The position numbers and the translations under genes are program-made. A stretch of 64,000 bases of DNA from Arachnia propionica (GTDB lineage Bacteria; Actinomycetota; Actinomycetes; Propionibacteriales; Propionibacteriaceae), in contig NZ_RQYT01000006.1 in assembly GCF_003932785.1 (NCBI RefSeq), forward strand, positions 1 through 64,000, read 5' to 3'. A model generated the notes under the pieces. The model did no database searches and had not been told where the DNA came from. It saw only the letters and a program-made list of their open reading frames with translations. Shown here piece by piece: positions 47,511 to 55,658 of the stretch (its first letter is position 1; each line of letters begins with the position of its first letter).

Positions 47511-47554
47511 AGTTCGTCTGCCTCACCCTAGCGCGTCGGGCGGGCAGACGAACT
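47511..47554 (-). promoter_or_regulatory. 12-bp inverted repeat upstream of the DMT transporter
   Basis: AGTTCGTCTGCC (47511-47522) and GGCAGACGAACT (47543-47554) are exact reverse complements around 20 bases. A TAGGGT on the minus strand, a possible -10, lies in the loop. It is either the operator/promoter of the transporter or the terminator of the L,D-transpeptidase gene, whose stop is 27 bases away. No U-run follows it. Confidence 0.55.
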
Positions 47555-47580
47555 ACGACCACGGTCGCGATTTTCCCGGA

Positions 47581-48723
47581 TCATCCGGTGTAGACGACGA
47601 CCTTGTCCCCCACCTTCACCTCATCGAACAGCGTGGCGATGGCCCCCTTGTCGCGGACGTTGACGCAGCCGTGCGAGGCTCCCTGGTAACCGCGGGAGGC
47701 GAAGTCGGCGGAATAGTGCACGGCCTGCCCACCGGAGAAGAACATGGCGTAGGGCATCTCCGAGCCGTATTCGGTGGAGACATGGTTGCGCGACTTCCAA
47801 CCAACCGAGAACGAACCGTTCCGGGTGGGGGTCTCCGCCGAACCGAATCGGACGTCGAGAACCGTCTTGATCTCACCGTCGATCACCCAGGCGAGTTTGC
47901 GCTGCTTCTTGGAGATGCACAGCACCCGCCCGGTGAGGCAGCGGTCGTCGAGCGACATCGCCGCGGGGGATCGCTTCTCCGGTTCGCGGTTGTGCTTCTC
48001 GTCCTCGGTGGGCCTGCGGGTCATGCCGTGCAGCCGGTCCAGGGTCCGCTGATCCACCTCGCCCGTGACGGGCAGCTGCCGCTTCTCCTGGAAGCCGCGC
48101 ACCGCAGCGATCGTCCCCTCGCCGTACCTGCCGTCGATGAGCTTGTTGTACCAACCGATCTGCTTGAGGCGGGCCTGGAGGTCGCGAACCTCGTCGCCCT
48201 CGGCGCCGTTGCTCAGCAGGGCCGGTCCGGCGACGAGAATGTTGTGCTTCTCCTCATGGGTGGGTTCCCGCGTCATGCCGACAAGGGCGTCGAGCGTGCC
48301 CCGGTCGACGAAGCCGTGGACCGGCAGGCCCCGCTTGCCCTGGAAGCCCTCGACCGCCAGCTGCGTGGCCGCGTCGAAATCCCCCGTGATGGGACCCTCG
48401 TACCAGTCGAGTTGGAGCAGTCGGTGCTGGAGGTCCCGAATCTCCTCACCCGAGTCACCGGGCGAGTGGAGCGCTGACACCGGTTCGGGAGTGGGCACGG
48501 TCTCCGTCAGGGGCTCGGAGGCCACCTCGGTCGCCTCGAACTCCGGGGCAGGGCTCCCCGCCTCGTCGGCTGCCTCCGGGGCCGTCGTGCCCTCGCCCGG
48601 TTCGGGGTTCACGGTGGCCACGGATGCCACCGCCTCGTCCCGGGTCGGGGTCGCCGGCAACTCACGGGCGCACCCGGCGACGGCCAGCATGGCCAGCATG
48701 GGCAGAACAACGAGACGACGCAT
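47581..48723 (-). CDS. L,D-transpeptidase lipoprotein with two peptidoglycan-binding domains
   Basis: A 380-residue exported protein with lipobox LAVAGC (Cys 18), an acidic Pro-rich linker, two PG_binding_1 repeats (IRDLQHRLLQLDWYEGPITG; VRDLQARLKQIGWYNKLIDG), each ending in MTRxPTxxEKHN, and a C-terminal YkuD catalytic domain with SHGCVNVRD (catalytic Cys). It should make 3-3 cross-links in peptidoglycan or anchor proteins. The paired repeats have closely similar sequence, a likely internal duplication. Confidence 0.93.
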   Translation of the reverse strand: MRRLVVLPMLAMLAVAGCARELPATPTRDEAVASVATVNPEPGEGTTAPEAADEAGSPAPEFEATEVASEPLTETVPTPEPVSALHSPGDSGEEIRDLQHRLLQLDWYEGPITGDFDAATQLAVEGFQGKRGLPVHGFVDRGTLDALVGMTREPTHEEKHNILVAGPALLSNGAEGDEVRDLQARLKQIGWYNKLIDGRYGEGTIAAVRGFQEKRQLPVTGEVDQRTLDRLHGMTRRPTEDEKHNREPEKRSPAAMSLDDRCLTGRVLCISKKQRKLAWVIDGEIKTVLDVRFGSAETPTRNGSFSVGWKSRNHVSTEYGSEMPYAMFFSGGQAVHYSADFASRGYQGASHGCVNVRDKGAIATLFDEVKVGDKVVVYTG

Positions 48724-48786
48724 GGCGCGACCTTCCTCACGGTTGGAGAGAAGCCAGAAGATTGCCGCAGCGAGCCTAACCGGAGT

Positions 48787-49491
48787 TCAGTCCTCGTCCC
48801 GGGATGACCCGCCGTCGGTCCGGAGAAGGCGACGTCGACTCCGGTGGTCGGGGAGCACCGAGGCGACCAGGTCCCAGAAGTCGGGGCCATGGTTCGGGTG
48901 CCGGAGGTGGGCGAGTTCGTGGACGACCACGTACTCGAGGGCCTCCACCGGGTACCGGGCCAGCATCACGTTGAGGGTGATGGTCCGGGTCCGGTGGTTG
49001 CAGGAGCCCCAGCGGGTCCTCATCTGGCGATATCTGATTGTCGATGGTTCGGGTACCTGCATTCGAGGTACACACTGGGAGACGAACCGGGAGGCCCAAA
49101 GGTTCACCTCCGCCGCACGGAATCTCGCGAGTTCGCGTTCCACCGTCTCGTCGTCCGGACCGCTGAGGTGCAGTACGTCCTCGTGCAGTGCGGCCATTGC
49201 GGGAAGCCCAGAGGACCGGACCACACGCAGCCATCTCCCCCAGTGCCGGACGGCCCCGTCGTCAACGATGCGATCCGCCCCGGCCTCACGCCTGACGTGC
49301 AGGGTCCGCTGTCTCTCGATCCACGGCTGTCGCTCCGTCACGAAGCGCCGGATCAGTGCATCCGCGGTGCCGACGGGGGCTGACACGGCCACGACGGGGC
49401 CGGACCCGGGGACGCGCATCCGCAGGTTCTTCATCCGTTTCACGGTGACCTCGACCCGGAGATCCGCCACGGTCAGCACTCGGCTCTGCAT
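48787..49491 (-). CDS. YgjP-like metallopeptidase
   Basis: A 234-residue DUF45/YgjP family zinc peptidase with VVVHELAHLRHPNHGPDFW (HExxH and later His). The N-terminal half carries the family's strand VKRMKNLRMRV. It has no signal peptide, so it is cytoplasmic; the substrate is unknown. The stop of its frame is about 60 bases from the transpeptidase start. Confidence 0.85.
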   Translation of the reverse strand: MQSRVLTVADLRVEVTVKRMKNLRMRVPGSGPVVAVSAPVGTADALIRRFVTERQPWIERQRTLHVRREAGADRIVDDGAVRHWGRWLRVVRSSGLPAMAALHEDVLHLSGPDDETVERELARFRAAEVNLWASRFVSQCVPRMQVPEPSTIRYRQMRTRWGSCNHRTRTITLNVMLARYPVEALEYVVVHELAHLRHPNHGPDFWDLVASVLPDHRSRRRLLRTDGGSSRDED

Positions 49492-49515
49492 CCCAGGATT
49501 GTCGCACGACGGATG

Positions 49516-50268
49516 TCATCCCTGTCGTCGTCGCGGCAGCTGGGCCGCCCGGCCGGCGAGAGCGCTGAGGACGGTGGCCGCGGTGGTGCCCCCGAGGAGG
49601 ACCGCGCCGAGCACCGTGAGCTGGAAGAGACCCGCCTCGAGTGGGCTGGCTCCCCCGAACAGGGCACCGATGAATGCGCCGGGCAGGGTGACCAATCCGG
49701 TGTTCCTGGTCTGGTCGAGGTTGGGCAGCAGAGCCTCCACGATCGACTCACGCCGAAGCCGTGCCGTGGCCTGGGAGGGGGTGGCCCCGAGCGCCAGCCA
49801 GCCCTCGACCTCCCCCTGATTGGCCAACAGATCCGTGACGAGGTGCCGGGCGGTGAGGGTCACCGTGGCCATCGCGTTCCCGATGACGATGCCGGCGATC
49901 GCGATCGTCTGCTGTGCCCTGAAGGGCACGAGCCCCAGCATGATCACCGCACCGATGGCCACCCCTCCACCGACGAGGACGGCGATCGTGGCGTTGCGTC
50001 GTCCCCTCGGCAGGTCCGCGGCCCGACCTGCCGCTGTCCATGACGCGGTGGTGAACATCAGGGCGATGAAGGCCAGGGCCAGCCAGGGCCATTCGGTGAC
50101 CCCACTGAGCAACGTCGCGATGGCGGCCAGTTGCACGGCTGCCCGGACCACGGCGACGGCGGGTGCCCAGCCGAGCGGCACCCGGTGGGCCCTCAGGAGC
50201 AGAACGGTCAGCGCGACGAGCGTCACCATGGCGGCGGTGAAGCGCAACACGTCCGGCCAGCCGTTCAT
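49516..50268 (-). CDS. FetB-type ABC permease (UPF0014)
   Basis: A 250-residue membrane protein with seven or so spans; landmarks are VRAAVQLAAIATLLS, VIGNAMATVTLTA, and TGLVTLPGAFIGALFGG. In E. coli FetB works with ATPase FetA to export iron. No FetA partner gene is adjacent; the next gene upstream is the YhaN-like ATPase. Confidence 0.87.
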   Translation of the reverse strand: MNGWPDVLRFTAAMVTLVALTVLLLRAHRVPLGWAPAVAVVRAAVQLAAIATLLSGVTEWPWLALAFIALMFTTASWTAAGRAADLPRGRRNATIAVLVGGGVAIGAVIMLGLVPFRAQQTIAIAGIVIGNAMATVTLTARHLVTDLLANQGEVEGWLALGATPSQATARLRRESIVEALLPNLDQTRNTGLVTLPGAFIGALFGGASPLEAGLFQLTVLGAVLLGGTTAATVLSALAGRAAQLPRRRQG

Positions 50269-50274
50269 GGTGGA

Positions 50275-52845
50275 TCAGATCCTCACGACCGTCGCCCGTC
50301 CGATGTGACCGAAACGCTCCGGCTGGCAGGTCAGGACGATGATCTGGGCCCGGCTCCCCACGTCGTTGAGCACGGTCGCGATGGCCCTGACCCGTTCGGG
50401 ATCGGCGTATCCGAGTGCGTCGTCGATCATGACCGGGGCCCCCTCCTCCGCGTCGACGAGGTCAGCGCACGCGAGCCTGCCGAGCAGCGCGAACTGTTCC
50501 CTCGCCCCGACCGACAGGGACTCGAAGGGCACGGTCACGCCGGCGAGGGTTCGGCTCACCATGGCCAGGTCGGGGCTGATCTCGACCTCGAGGTCCTCGC
50601 CGAGGACGGGGCGCCCCAACACCTCGATCCGCTCCTTGAAGGGGGCGACGTAACGCAGCTGCGCCTGGTCCCGGTGTCTGAGCAGCGTCTCCCGCAGCCG
50701 GGCGACGGCCCGGGCGGCTCTCTCGCGCCCGTCCTGGCGGGCGGACAGGGCCTCCAGCTCCTGCTGCGCCCGGGCCAGCACGTCGTAGGGGCCCGAGGCC
50801 ATGCGGTCGGCGAGGAGGGTCTCGATCCGGACCGCCTCCCCGTCGAGCTCGTTGATCTCCTTCTCGAGCCGCGCCACGAGGGCCGTCGCGTTGTCGAGAC
50901 GCAGCCGGGTTCCTGCGGCATCGCTGCGCCGCAACTCCTCCTGGACCGCCTCGACCTGCTCGGTGTGGGCGGCGACCTCCCGCCGACACCTGTCGATCCG
51001 TTCGGTGATCGCCTGGTCGGCGCACCGCTCCCGCGCCGCCTCGAGGCGTTGCCTCGCCTCCGCGATGCGCGTGCGGAGCCCCTCCACCCCGGCCTCGTCC
51101 CGGATGCACTGCTCACGCGCCACCCGCTCCTGCTGACGCGCCTCCTCCAGTGCCGACCGGGCCTGCCCGAGATCGGCCGCCGCCTGCTCGTGCTCCCGGT
51201 CCAGGGCCTCCCGGTCGTCGGCGGGGGTGAGGGTCGTCTCCTGAGCCTCGAGGTGCTGCCGGATCGTCTCCGCCCTGGCTCGGAGCACGGCTGCGTTGTC
51301 GCCTCCCAAGGCGAGCCTCAGTTCCGTCTCCGCCTCATCCCGCTGGGATCCGAGTTCGCGGCTGCGTGAGTCACGTCGACGGGCCTCGTCAACCGTGCTG
51401 GCCCCGATCTCGGCGAGGAGGGCGTCACGGGAGTCGAGGGCGTCACGGTGGGCGCGCTCGAGGTCCTCCATGTCCATCCCGGGGTCGAGCTCCAGCCGGA
51501 GTTGCCCGGGCACCTCAATGCGCATCGGCCGGGTGATCCTCGCCTCCCGGACCCCGGGCGGTGCGCCTTCGTCGTCGATGAGGACCTCGCCGAGCACCTC
51601 GAGCCGGACCCGGGCGGCGACCGCCTCGACGCGGCTCTCGGCGAGGCGACACTCCACCTCGGCCTGTTCGAGTCGCTGGATGAGACCGCCGTCGACCCGC
51701 CCCGCCTCGAAGGCGGCCGCGGCGGCTGCCACGGCCTCCTCCGCCTGCTCGATCCGGGCCAGGCGCTCCGTCAGGTGGGTCAGTTCCTCCGCCTGGCTGC
51801 GTCGTCGCTCCACCTCGTCGAGGTCGCGGAGCCGCTGGGTGATCCCGGCGAGCCGTCCCTCAGCGGCGTCCCTGGCGGCCAGGGCGGCCCCGGTCCCGGC
51901 CTCCGCCTCGGCCCGTCGTCCTCGACGTTCCTCGAGGGCCTCCTCGGCTGCCGCCAGCTCGTCCTCCCAGCCGGACACCGTGGAGATGAGTTCCCGGCGC
52001 TCCTGGTCGGCGTGCTCGCCCCGCTCGAGGTCGGCGCTGGCCCGGGCCGCCAGGTCCTCGTGTTCGGCGAGGCGTGTCCGCAGTCCGGCGAGGCGCTCAT
52101 CGCTCCTCGCGATTTCGGCCAACTCCTCCCCCGCCTCGTCGAACCGAGTCGCCACGTCCCGGCGTTCACCCCGGTTGCGCTCGTGCTCCGCGGACAGCCG
52201 TTCCACCTCGTCATGGACGCTCCTGGCCCGCTCGACCTCCTCCTGCAGCCGGGCCAGTTCCTGCGCCCCCTTCTGGTACTCCCCCGTGGGTCTGCCCGTG
52301 GCGGTGAAGTAGCGCTGGTACTCCCGTTCCACCGCGGCGAGGAGGGTGTCATGATCGGCGACGGGGAGGCTGGCGTCGTCCAGGGCGCGCCGAAGCGAGG
52401 GCAGCTCGACCAGTCGGCCCTGGGTCAGGGAGTCCCCCTGGGTCATCTCCAGCGCCGAGAACAGTTGCCCGTCGACGTGCTCGTCGAACAGTTCGAGGAA
52501 CCGGTCGTGGGCCTCGTCGCCGGTGAGGGATTCCGGGTGGGGCCCCCGCACCTCCAGGGTGGTCCGAGGGACCCGCAGCCATCTCTTGGTGTGGACCACC
52601 GTGTGCGGCCCCAAGGTCATCTCCACCTCGACCTCCGGCCCCTCATCCCTGTCGACCGGTTTCACCCGGCGAATGGGGGCGGCGTTGGAGGAGGACTTGT
52701 ACGCCCGCAGGAGACGGAGCCCCTCCATGAGCGAGGACTTCCCGGCCTCGTTGGGCCCCTGGACGATGGTGATGCCGTCCGGGAAGTCCACGGTTCGCTC
52801 CCGGGTTCCCCGGTAGTTCCTGAGAGTGATGCGGCGCAGTCTCAT
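50275..52845 (-). CDS. SMC-like ATPase (YhaN family)
   Basis: An 856-residue AAA ATPase of the SbcC/Rad50 kind. Walker A VQGPNEAGKSSLMEG is at about residue 30. Coiled coil fills about 180-730, and the C-terminal lobe carries the SVGAREQFALLGRLA signature with Walker B APVMIDDALGYAD. No CxxC hook is seen at the coiled-coil apex, which separates it from SbcC and points to the YhaN group. It overlaps its nuclease partner by 4 bases. Confidence 0.88.
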   Translation of the reverse strand: MRLRRITLRNYRGTRERTVDFPDGITIVQGPNEAGKSSLMEGLRLLRAYKSSSNAAPIRRVKPVDRDEGPEVEVEMTLGPHTVVHTKRWLRVPRTTLEVRGPHPESLTGDEAHDRFLELFDEHVDGQLFSALEMTQGDSLTQGRLVELPSLRRALDDASLPVADHDTLLAAVEREYQRYFTATGRPTGEYQKGAQELARLQEEVERARSVHDEVERLSAEHERNRGERRDVATRFDEAGEELAEIARSDERLAGLRTRLAEHEDLAARASADLERGEHADQERRELISTVSGWEDELAAAEEALEERRGRRAEAEAGTGAALAARDAAEGRLAGITQRLRDLDEVERRRSQAEELTHLTERLARIEQAEEAVAAAAAAFEAGRVDGGLIQRLEQAEVECRLAESRVEAVAARVRLEVLGEVLIDDEGAPPGVREARITRPMRIEVPGQLRLELDPGMDMEDLERAHRDALDSRDALLAEIGASTVDEARRRDSRSRELGSQRDEAETELRLALGGDNAAVLRARAETIRQHLEAQETTLTPADDREALDREHEQAAADLGQARSALEEARQQERVAREQCIRDEAGVEGLRTRIAEARQRLEAARERCADQAITERIDRCRREVAAHTEQVEAVQEELRRSDAAGTRLRLDNATALVARLEKEINELDGEAVRIETLLADRMASGPYDVLARAQQELEALSARQDGRERAARAVARLRETLLRHRDQAQLRYVAPFKERIEVLGRPVLGEDLEVEISPDLAMVSRTLAGVTVPFESLSVGAREQFALLGRLACADLVDAEEGAPVMIDDALGYADPERVRAIATVLNDVGSRAQIIVLTCQPERFGHIGRATVVRI

Positions 52846-53960
52846 CGCGTGCCCTCCGTCAGTCGGTGGAGAAGTCCGAGCGCATCGCGGGCCGTCTCAT
52901 CCGTCGGGGCGGCCGCGACGAGTTCGGCGACGGCGTCCTGGGCGAAGCCGGACAGCTCCAGGGAGGCGAAGTCGTGGTCGTCCGCCACGACGGCCAGGTC
53001 CGTGTGACGTTCCCAGGTCCCGAGCCGCGCGAACAGGGATCCCAGATCCTCGAGTTCATTGCGGAGCCTGGCGTCCTGGGTGACGGAGAGGGTGCCGCGC
53101 AGCACCAACCAGACCGCCGTGCGGTCCTTGGCCGGGAGAGAGGACAACTGGGCGACGAGGGTGTCGATGTCCTCGTCCGAGGACAGTTCCTGCTCCACCA
53201 CCCGGAAACTCCAGGACCCCACCCGGACCCGCTCCACCGTCCCCTCGTGGAGGGCGACGACGAGGACGTTCCCCGGATCCGTCTCGTGCCGATCCGTCAC
53301 CTCCGGCGTCCCCGGGTACCAGAAACGCGGCAGGATCTCGGTCGTTGAGTGCCGGTCCCCCACGACGGCGAAGTGGATCCGCCCGTCCGCCAGGGCGGTC
53401 GCCACGGCATCCTCGTCGATGGTCGCCACGGCGGTGCGATCCGGGTTCAGACTCGTCACCGCGCCGTGGGCGACCAGGACGCGTCGTACGCCCTCCCTCA
53501 CCGGGGTGAGAGTCTCGAGCGCGGCTGCGACGAGATCGGTCGTGGGGCGTTTGCTGCGCCATGGGACGGCGACGACCTCGACCCCGGGAACGACCTCGAT
53601 CGGGGTCTCGGACCGGGCCACGGTCACGTGGTCGGGGCATCCCCTGAGAAAGGCGGGATCGTCGTGGATGGCGGTGGCATCGAGCGGATCGTGGTTGCCG
53701 GGGACCAGCACCACCGGCACCGGGATGGAACGCAGGGCCTCGAAGGTTCGCAGCAGGACGGAGCGGTCCAGGAGGTTGGACTCGAAGATGTCCCCCGCCA
53801 CCACCACGAAGGCGGCATCCCGCGATCGCGCGACCTCTCCGATCCGGGCCACGACGTCGAGGCGCGCCTGCTGGTAGCGGATGCGGGCATCGTCGTTGAG
53901 GAACCGTGCCGCCATGCCCAGCTGCCAGTCGGCCGTGGCGATGAACACCGTCTCGTCCAT
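52842..53960 (-). CDS. DNA repair exonuclease, metallophosphoesterase (YhaO/SbcD-like)
   Basis: A 372-residue protein with ATADWQLG, VVAGDIFES, VPGNHDPLD and VAHGAVTSLN. The first motif reads DWQ where SbcD has DxH, as in several relatives of this group. It is probably a nuclease that the ATPase beside it activates at DNA ends. The start ATG at 53960 diverges from arsR. Confidence 0.87.
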   Translation of the reverse strand: MDETVFIATADWQLGMAARFLNDDARIRYQQARLDVVARIGEVARSRDAAFVVVAGDIFESNLLDRSVLLRTFEALRSIPVPVVLVPGNHDPLDATAIHDDPAFLRGCPDHVTVARSETPIEVVPGVEVVAVPWRSKRPTTDLVAAALETLTPVREGVRRVLVAHGAVTSLNPDRTAVATIDEDAVATALADGRIHFAVVGDRHSTTEILPRFWYPGTPEVTDRHETDPGNVLVVALHEGTVERVRVGSWSFRVVEQELSSDEDIDTLVAQLSSLPAKDRTAVWLVLRGTLSVTQDARLRNELEDLGSLFARLGTWERHTDLAVVADDHDFASLELSGFAQDAVAELVAAAPTDETARDALGLLHRLTEGTR

Positions 53961-54025
53961 GGGTCGAGGTATATCAGGTCCCCCACAGCCTGGAGGGGAT
54001 TGCGCCGCGATTCAAAGGATGTCAA

Positions 54026-54047
54026 TATCTGCGTATGAATGCAGATA
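54026..54047 (+). promoter_or_regulatory. ArsR-type operator overlapping the regulator start
   Basis: TATCTGC (54026-54032) and GCAGATA (54041-54047) are exact inverted arms around 8 bases, and the arsR ATG (54035) lies within the spacer. A weak -10 just upstream and no Shine-Dalgarno suggest a leaderless message that the repressor would block. Confidence 0.65.
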
Positions 54048-54382
54048 CGTCCAATGGCGCCGGGTACGCCGGGGAGTACATCGATCTCGCCGTGGAGGTG
54101 TTCTCGATGCTCGCCGAGCCGACTCGCATCAGGATCGTGCTGGCCCTGCAACATGGCGAACTGTCGGTGGGACAGCTTGCCGACGCCGTCGGCAAGGCCC
54201 CCGCGGCGGTCTCCCAGCACCTGGCGAAGCTGCGTCTGGCCCGCATCGTGACGACCCGGCAGGACGGGCAACGGGTCTACTACAGCCTGACCAACGAGCA
54301 CGCGATCGAGCTCGTGACCAACTCCCTCCAGCAGGCCGAGCACGCCCTCGACGACTCGCCGTCACACCACCGGCTCCCCTGA
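54035..54382 (+). CDS. ArsR/SmtB family regulator
   Basis: A 115-residue winged-helix repressor: LAEPTRIRIVLALQHGELSV, recognition helix APAAVSQHLAKLRLA, wing RQDGQRVYYSL. The alpha-5 metal site common in this family (DxHx10Hx2H) is only partly kept: NEH at the start, Gln in place of one His, and one later His. So metal sensing is doubtful, and another effector is possible. It is the first gene of an operon with an MFS exporter (TGATG overlap). Confidence 0.92.
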   Translation: MNADTSNGAGYAGEYIDLAVEVFSMLAEPTRIRIVLALQHGELSVGQLADAVGKAPAAVSQHLAKLRLARIVTTRQDGQRVYYSLTNEHAIELVTNSLQQAEHALDDSPSHHRLP

Positions 54383-55605
54383 TGATCACCGCCCTGCGCA
54401 ACGCCACCTACGCCCGGCTGTTCGCGGCCCAGGTGGTTGCCCTGCTCGGGACGGGTCTCCTGACCGTCGCCCTGGGTCTGCTCGCCTTCGAACTGGCCGG
54501 ATCCGACGCGGGCGGGGTCCTCGCGACGGCGCTCACCATCCGGATCCTCGCCTACGTCCTGGTGTCCCCCGTCATGACGGCGGTGGCCTCCCGGCTGCCG
54601 CGCACGGCGGTGCTCGTCACGGCCGACGCGGTGCGGGCCGTCATGGCGCTCGCCCTGCCGTTCGTCACCGAGATCTGGCAGGTCCACGTTCTCGTCTTCC
54701 TGCTCCAGGCCGCCTCGGCCACCTTCACCCCGACCTTCCAGGCGACGATCCCGCAGGTGCTCCCCGACGAGGAGGAGTACACGGCCGCCCTGACCCTGTC
54801 CCGCCTCGCCTACGACCTGGAGTCACTCGTCTCCCCCGTCATCGCCGCCGTCCTGCTCGGGGTCATGGGTTTCCACAGACTCTTCATCGGCACCGCCATG
54901 GGTTTCGTGGCCTCCATCGTCCTGGTGCTCGCGGCCCGGCCCCCGGCCCCCGTCGCCACGCCCGCCACGCCGTTCAGGGAGCGCCTCACCCGCGGCACCC
55001 GGCTGTTCCTCGCCTCCAGCGAGCTCCGGGGACTCCTCGCCCTCAACGTCGTGGTGGCCTGCGGGGTGAGCATGGTCCTCGTCAACACCGTGGTGCTCGT
55101 GGAGGGGCAGCTCGGGGCGGGGCAGGCCCAGGTGGCCTGGCTGCTCGCAGCCCACGGCGCCGGGTCGATGGTGGCCGCCCTGACGATCCCACGCCTCCTG
55201 CGTCGCTTCGCCGATCTCGAGGTGATGACCTTCGGCGCGGTCGTCGTGGCAGGAGGACTGGGACTGGCGGCCCTGGCCATCCACACCCCACCCGGGATGG
55301 CGCAGTGGGCGTGGCTGGCGTTGACCTGGGCCCTCATCGGGGCGGCCGTGTCCATGGTGGGCACCCCCTCCTCGCGGCTGCTCCGTCGCGCCTGCGAGCC
55401 CAGCGACCATCCGGCCGTCTTCGCGGCCCAGTTCTCCCTCAGCCACGCCTGCTACCTCCTCACCTATCCCGCCGCGGGCTGGCTCGGCATCGCGGTGGGG
55501 CTTCCCCTGACGGCCGTTCTCCTGAGCCTGCTGTCCACGATCGCCCTGCTGGCGACGGCACCGCTCATGGGGCGGGTCCACCGTCCTTCGCCGCACGAGC
55601 GATAA
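54382..55605 (+). CDS. MFS transporter
   Basis: A 407-residue, 12-span exporter of the major facilitator superfamily, enterobactin-exporter-like in outline (LRNATYARLFAAQVVALLGTG; GHRLF-like loop). It starts with ATG overlapping the ArsR stop. Drug or metal export is inferred from the regulator pairing. Confidence 0.9.
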   Translation: MITALRNATYARLFAAQVVALLGTGLLTVALGLLAFELAGSDAGGVLATALTIRILAYVLVSPVMTAVASRLPRTAVLVTADAVRAVMALALPFVTEIWQVHVLVFLLQAASATFTPTFQATIPQVLPDEEEYTAALTLSRLAYDLESLVSPVIAAVLLGVMGFHRLFIGTAMGFVASIVLVLAARPPAPVATPATPFRERLTRGTRLFLASSELRGLLALNVVVACGVSMVLVNTVVLVEGQLGAGQAQVAWLLAAHGAGSMVAALTIPRLLRRFADLEVMTFGAVVVAGGLGLAALAIHTPPGMAQWAWLALTWALIGAAVSMVGTPSSRLLRRACEPSDHPAVFAAQFSLSHACYLLTYPAAGWLGIAVGLPLTAVLLSLLSTIALLATAPLMGRVHRPSPHER

Positions 55606-55658
55606 CGTGGAGGTCGCAGTGGCCGGACCGGCCACTCGATGCGGGAAAGGGACAGCTG

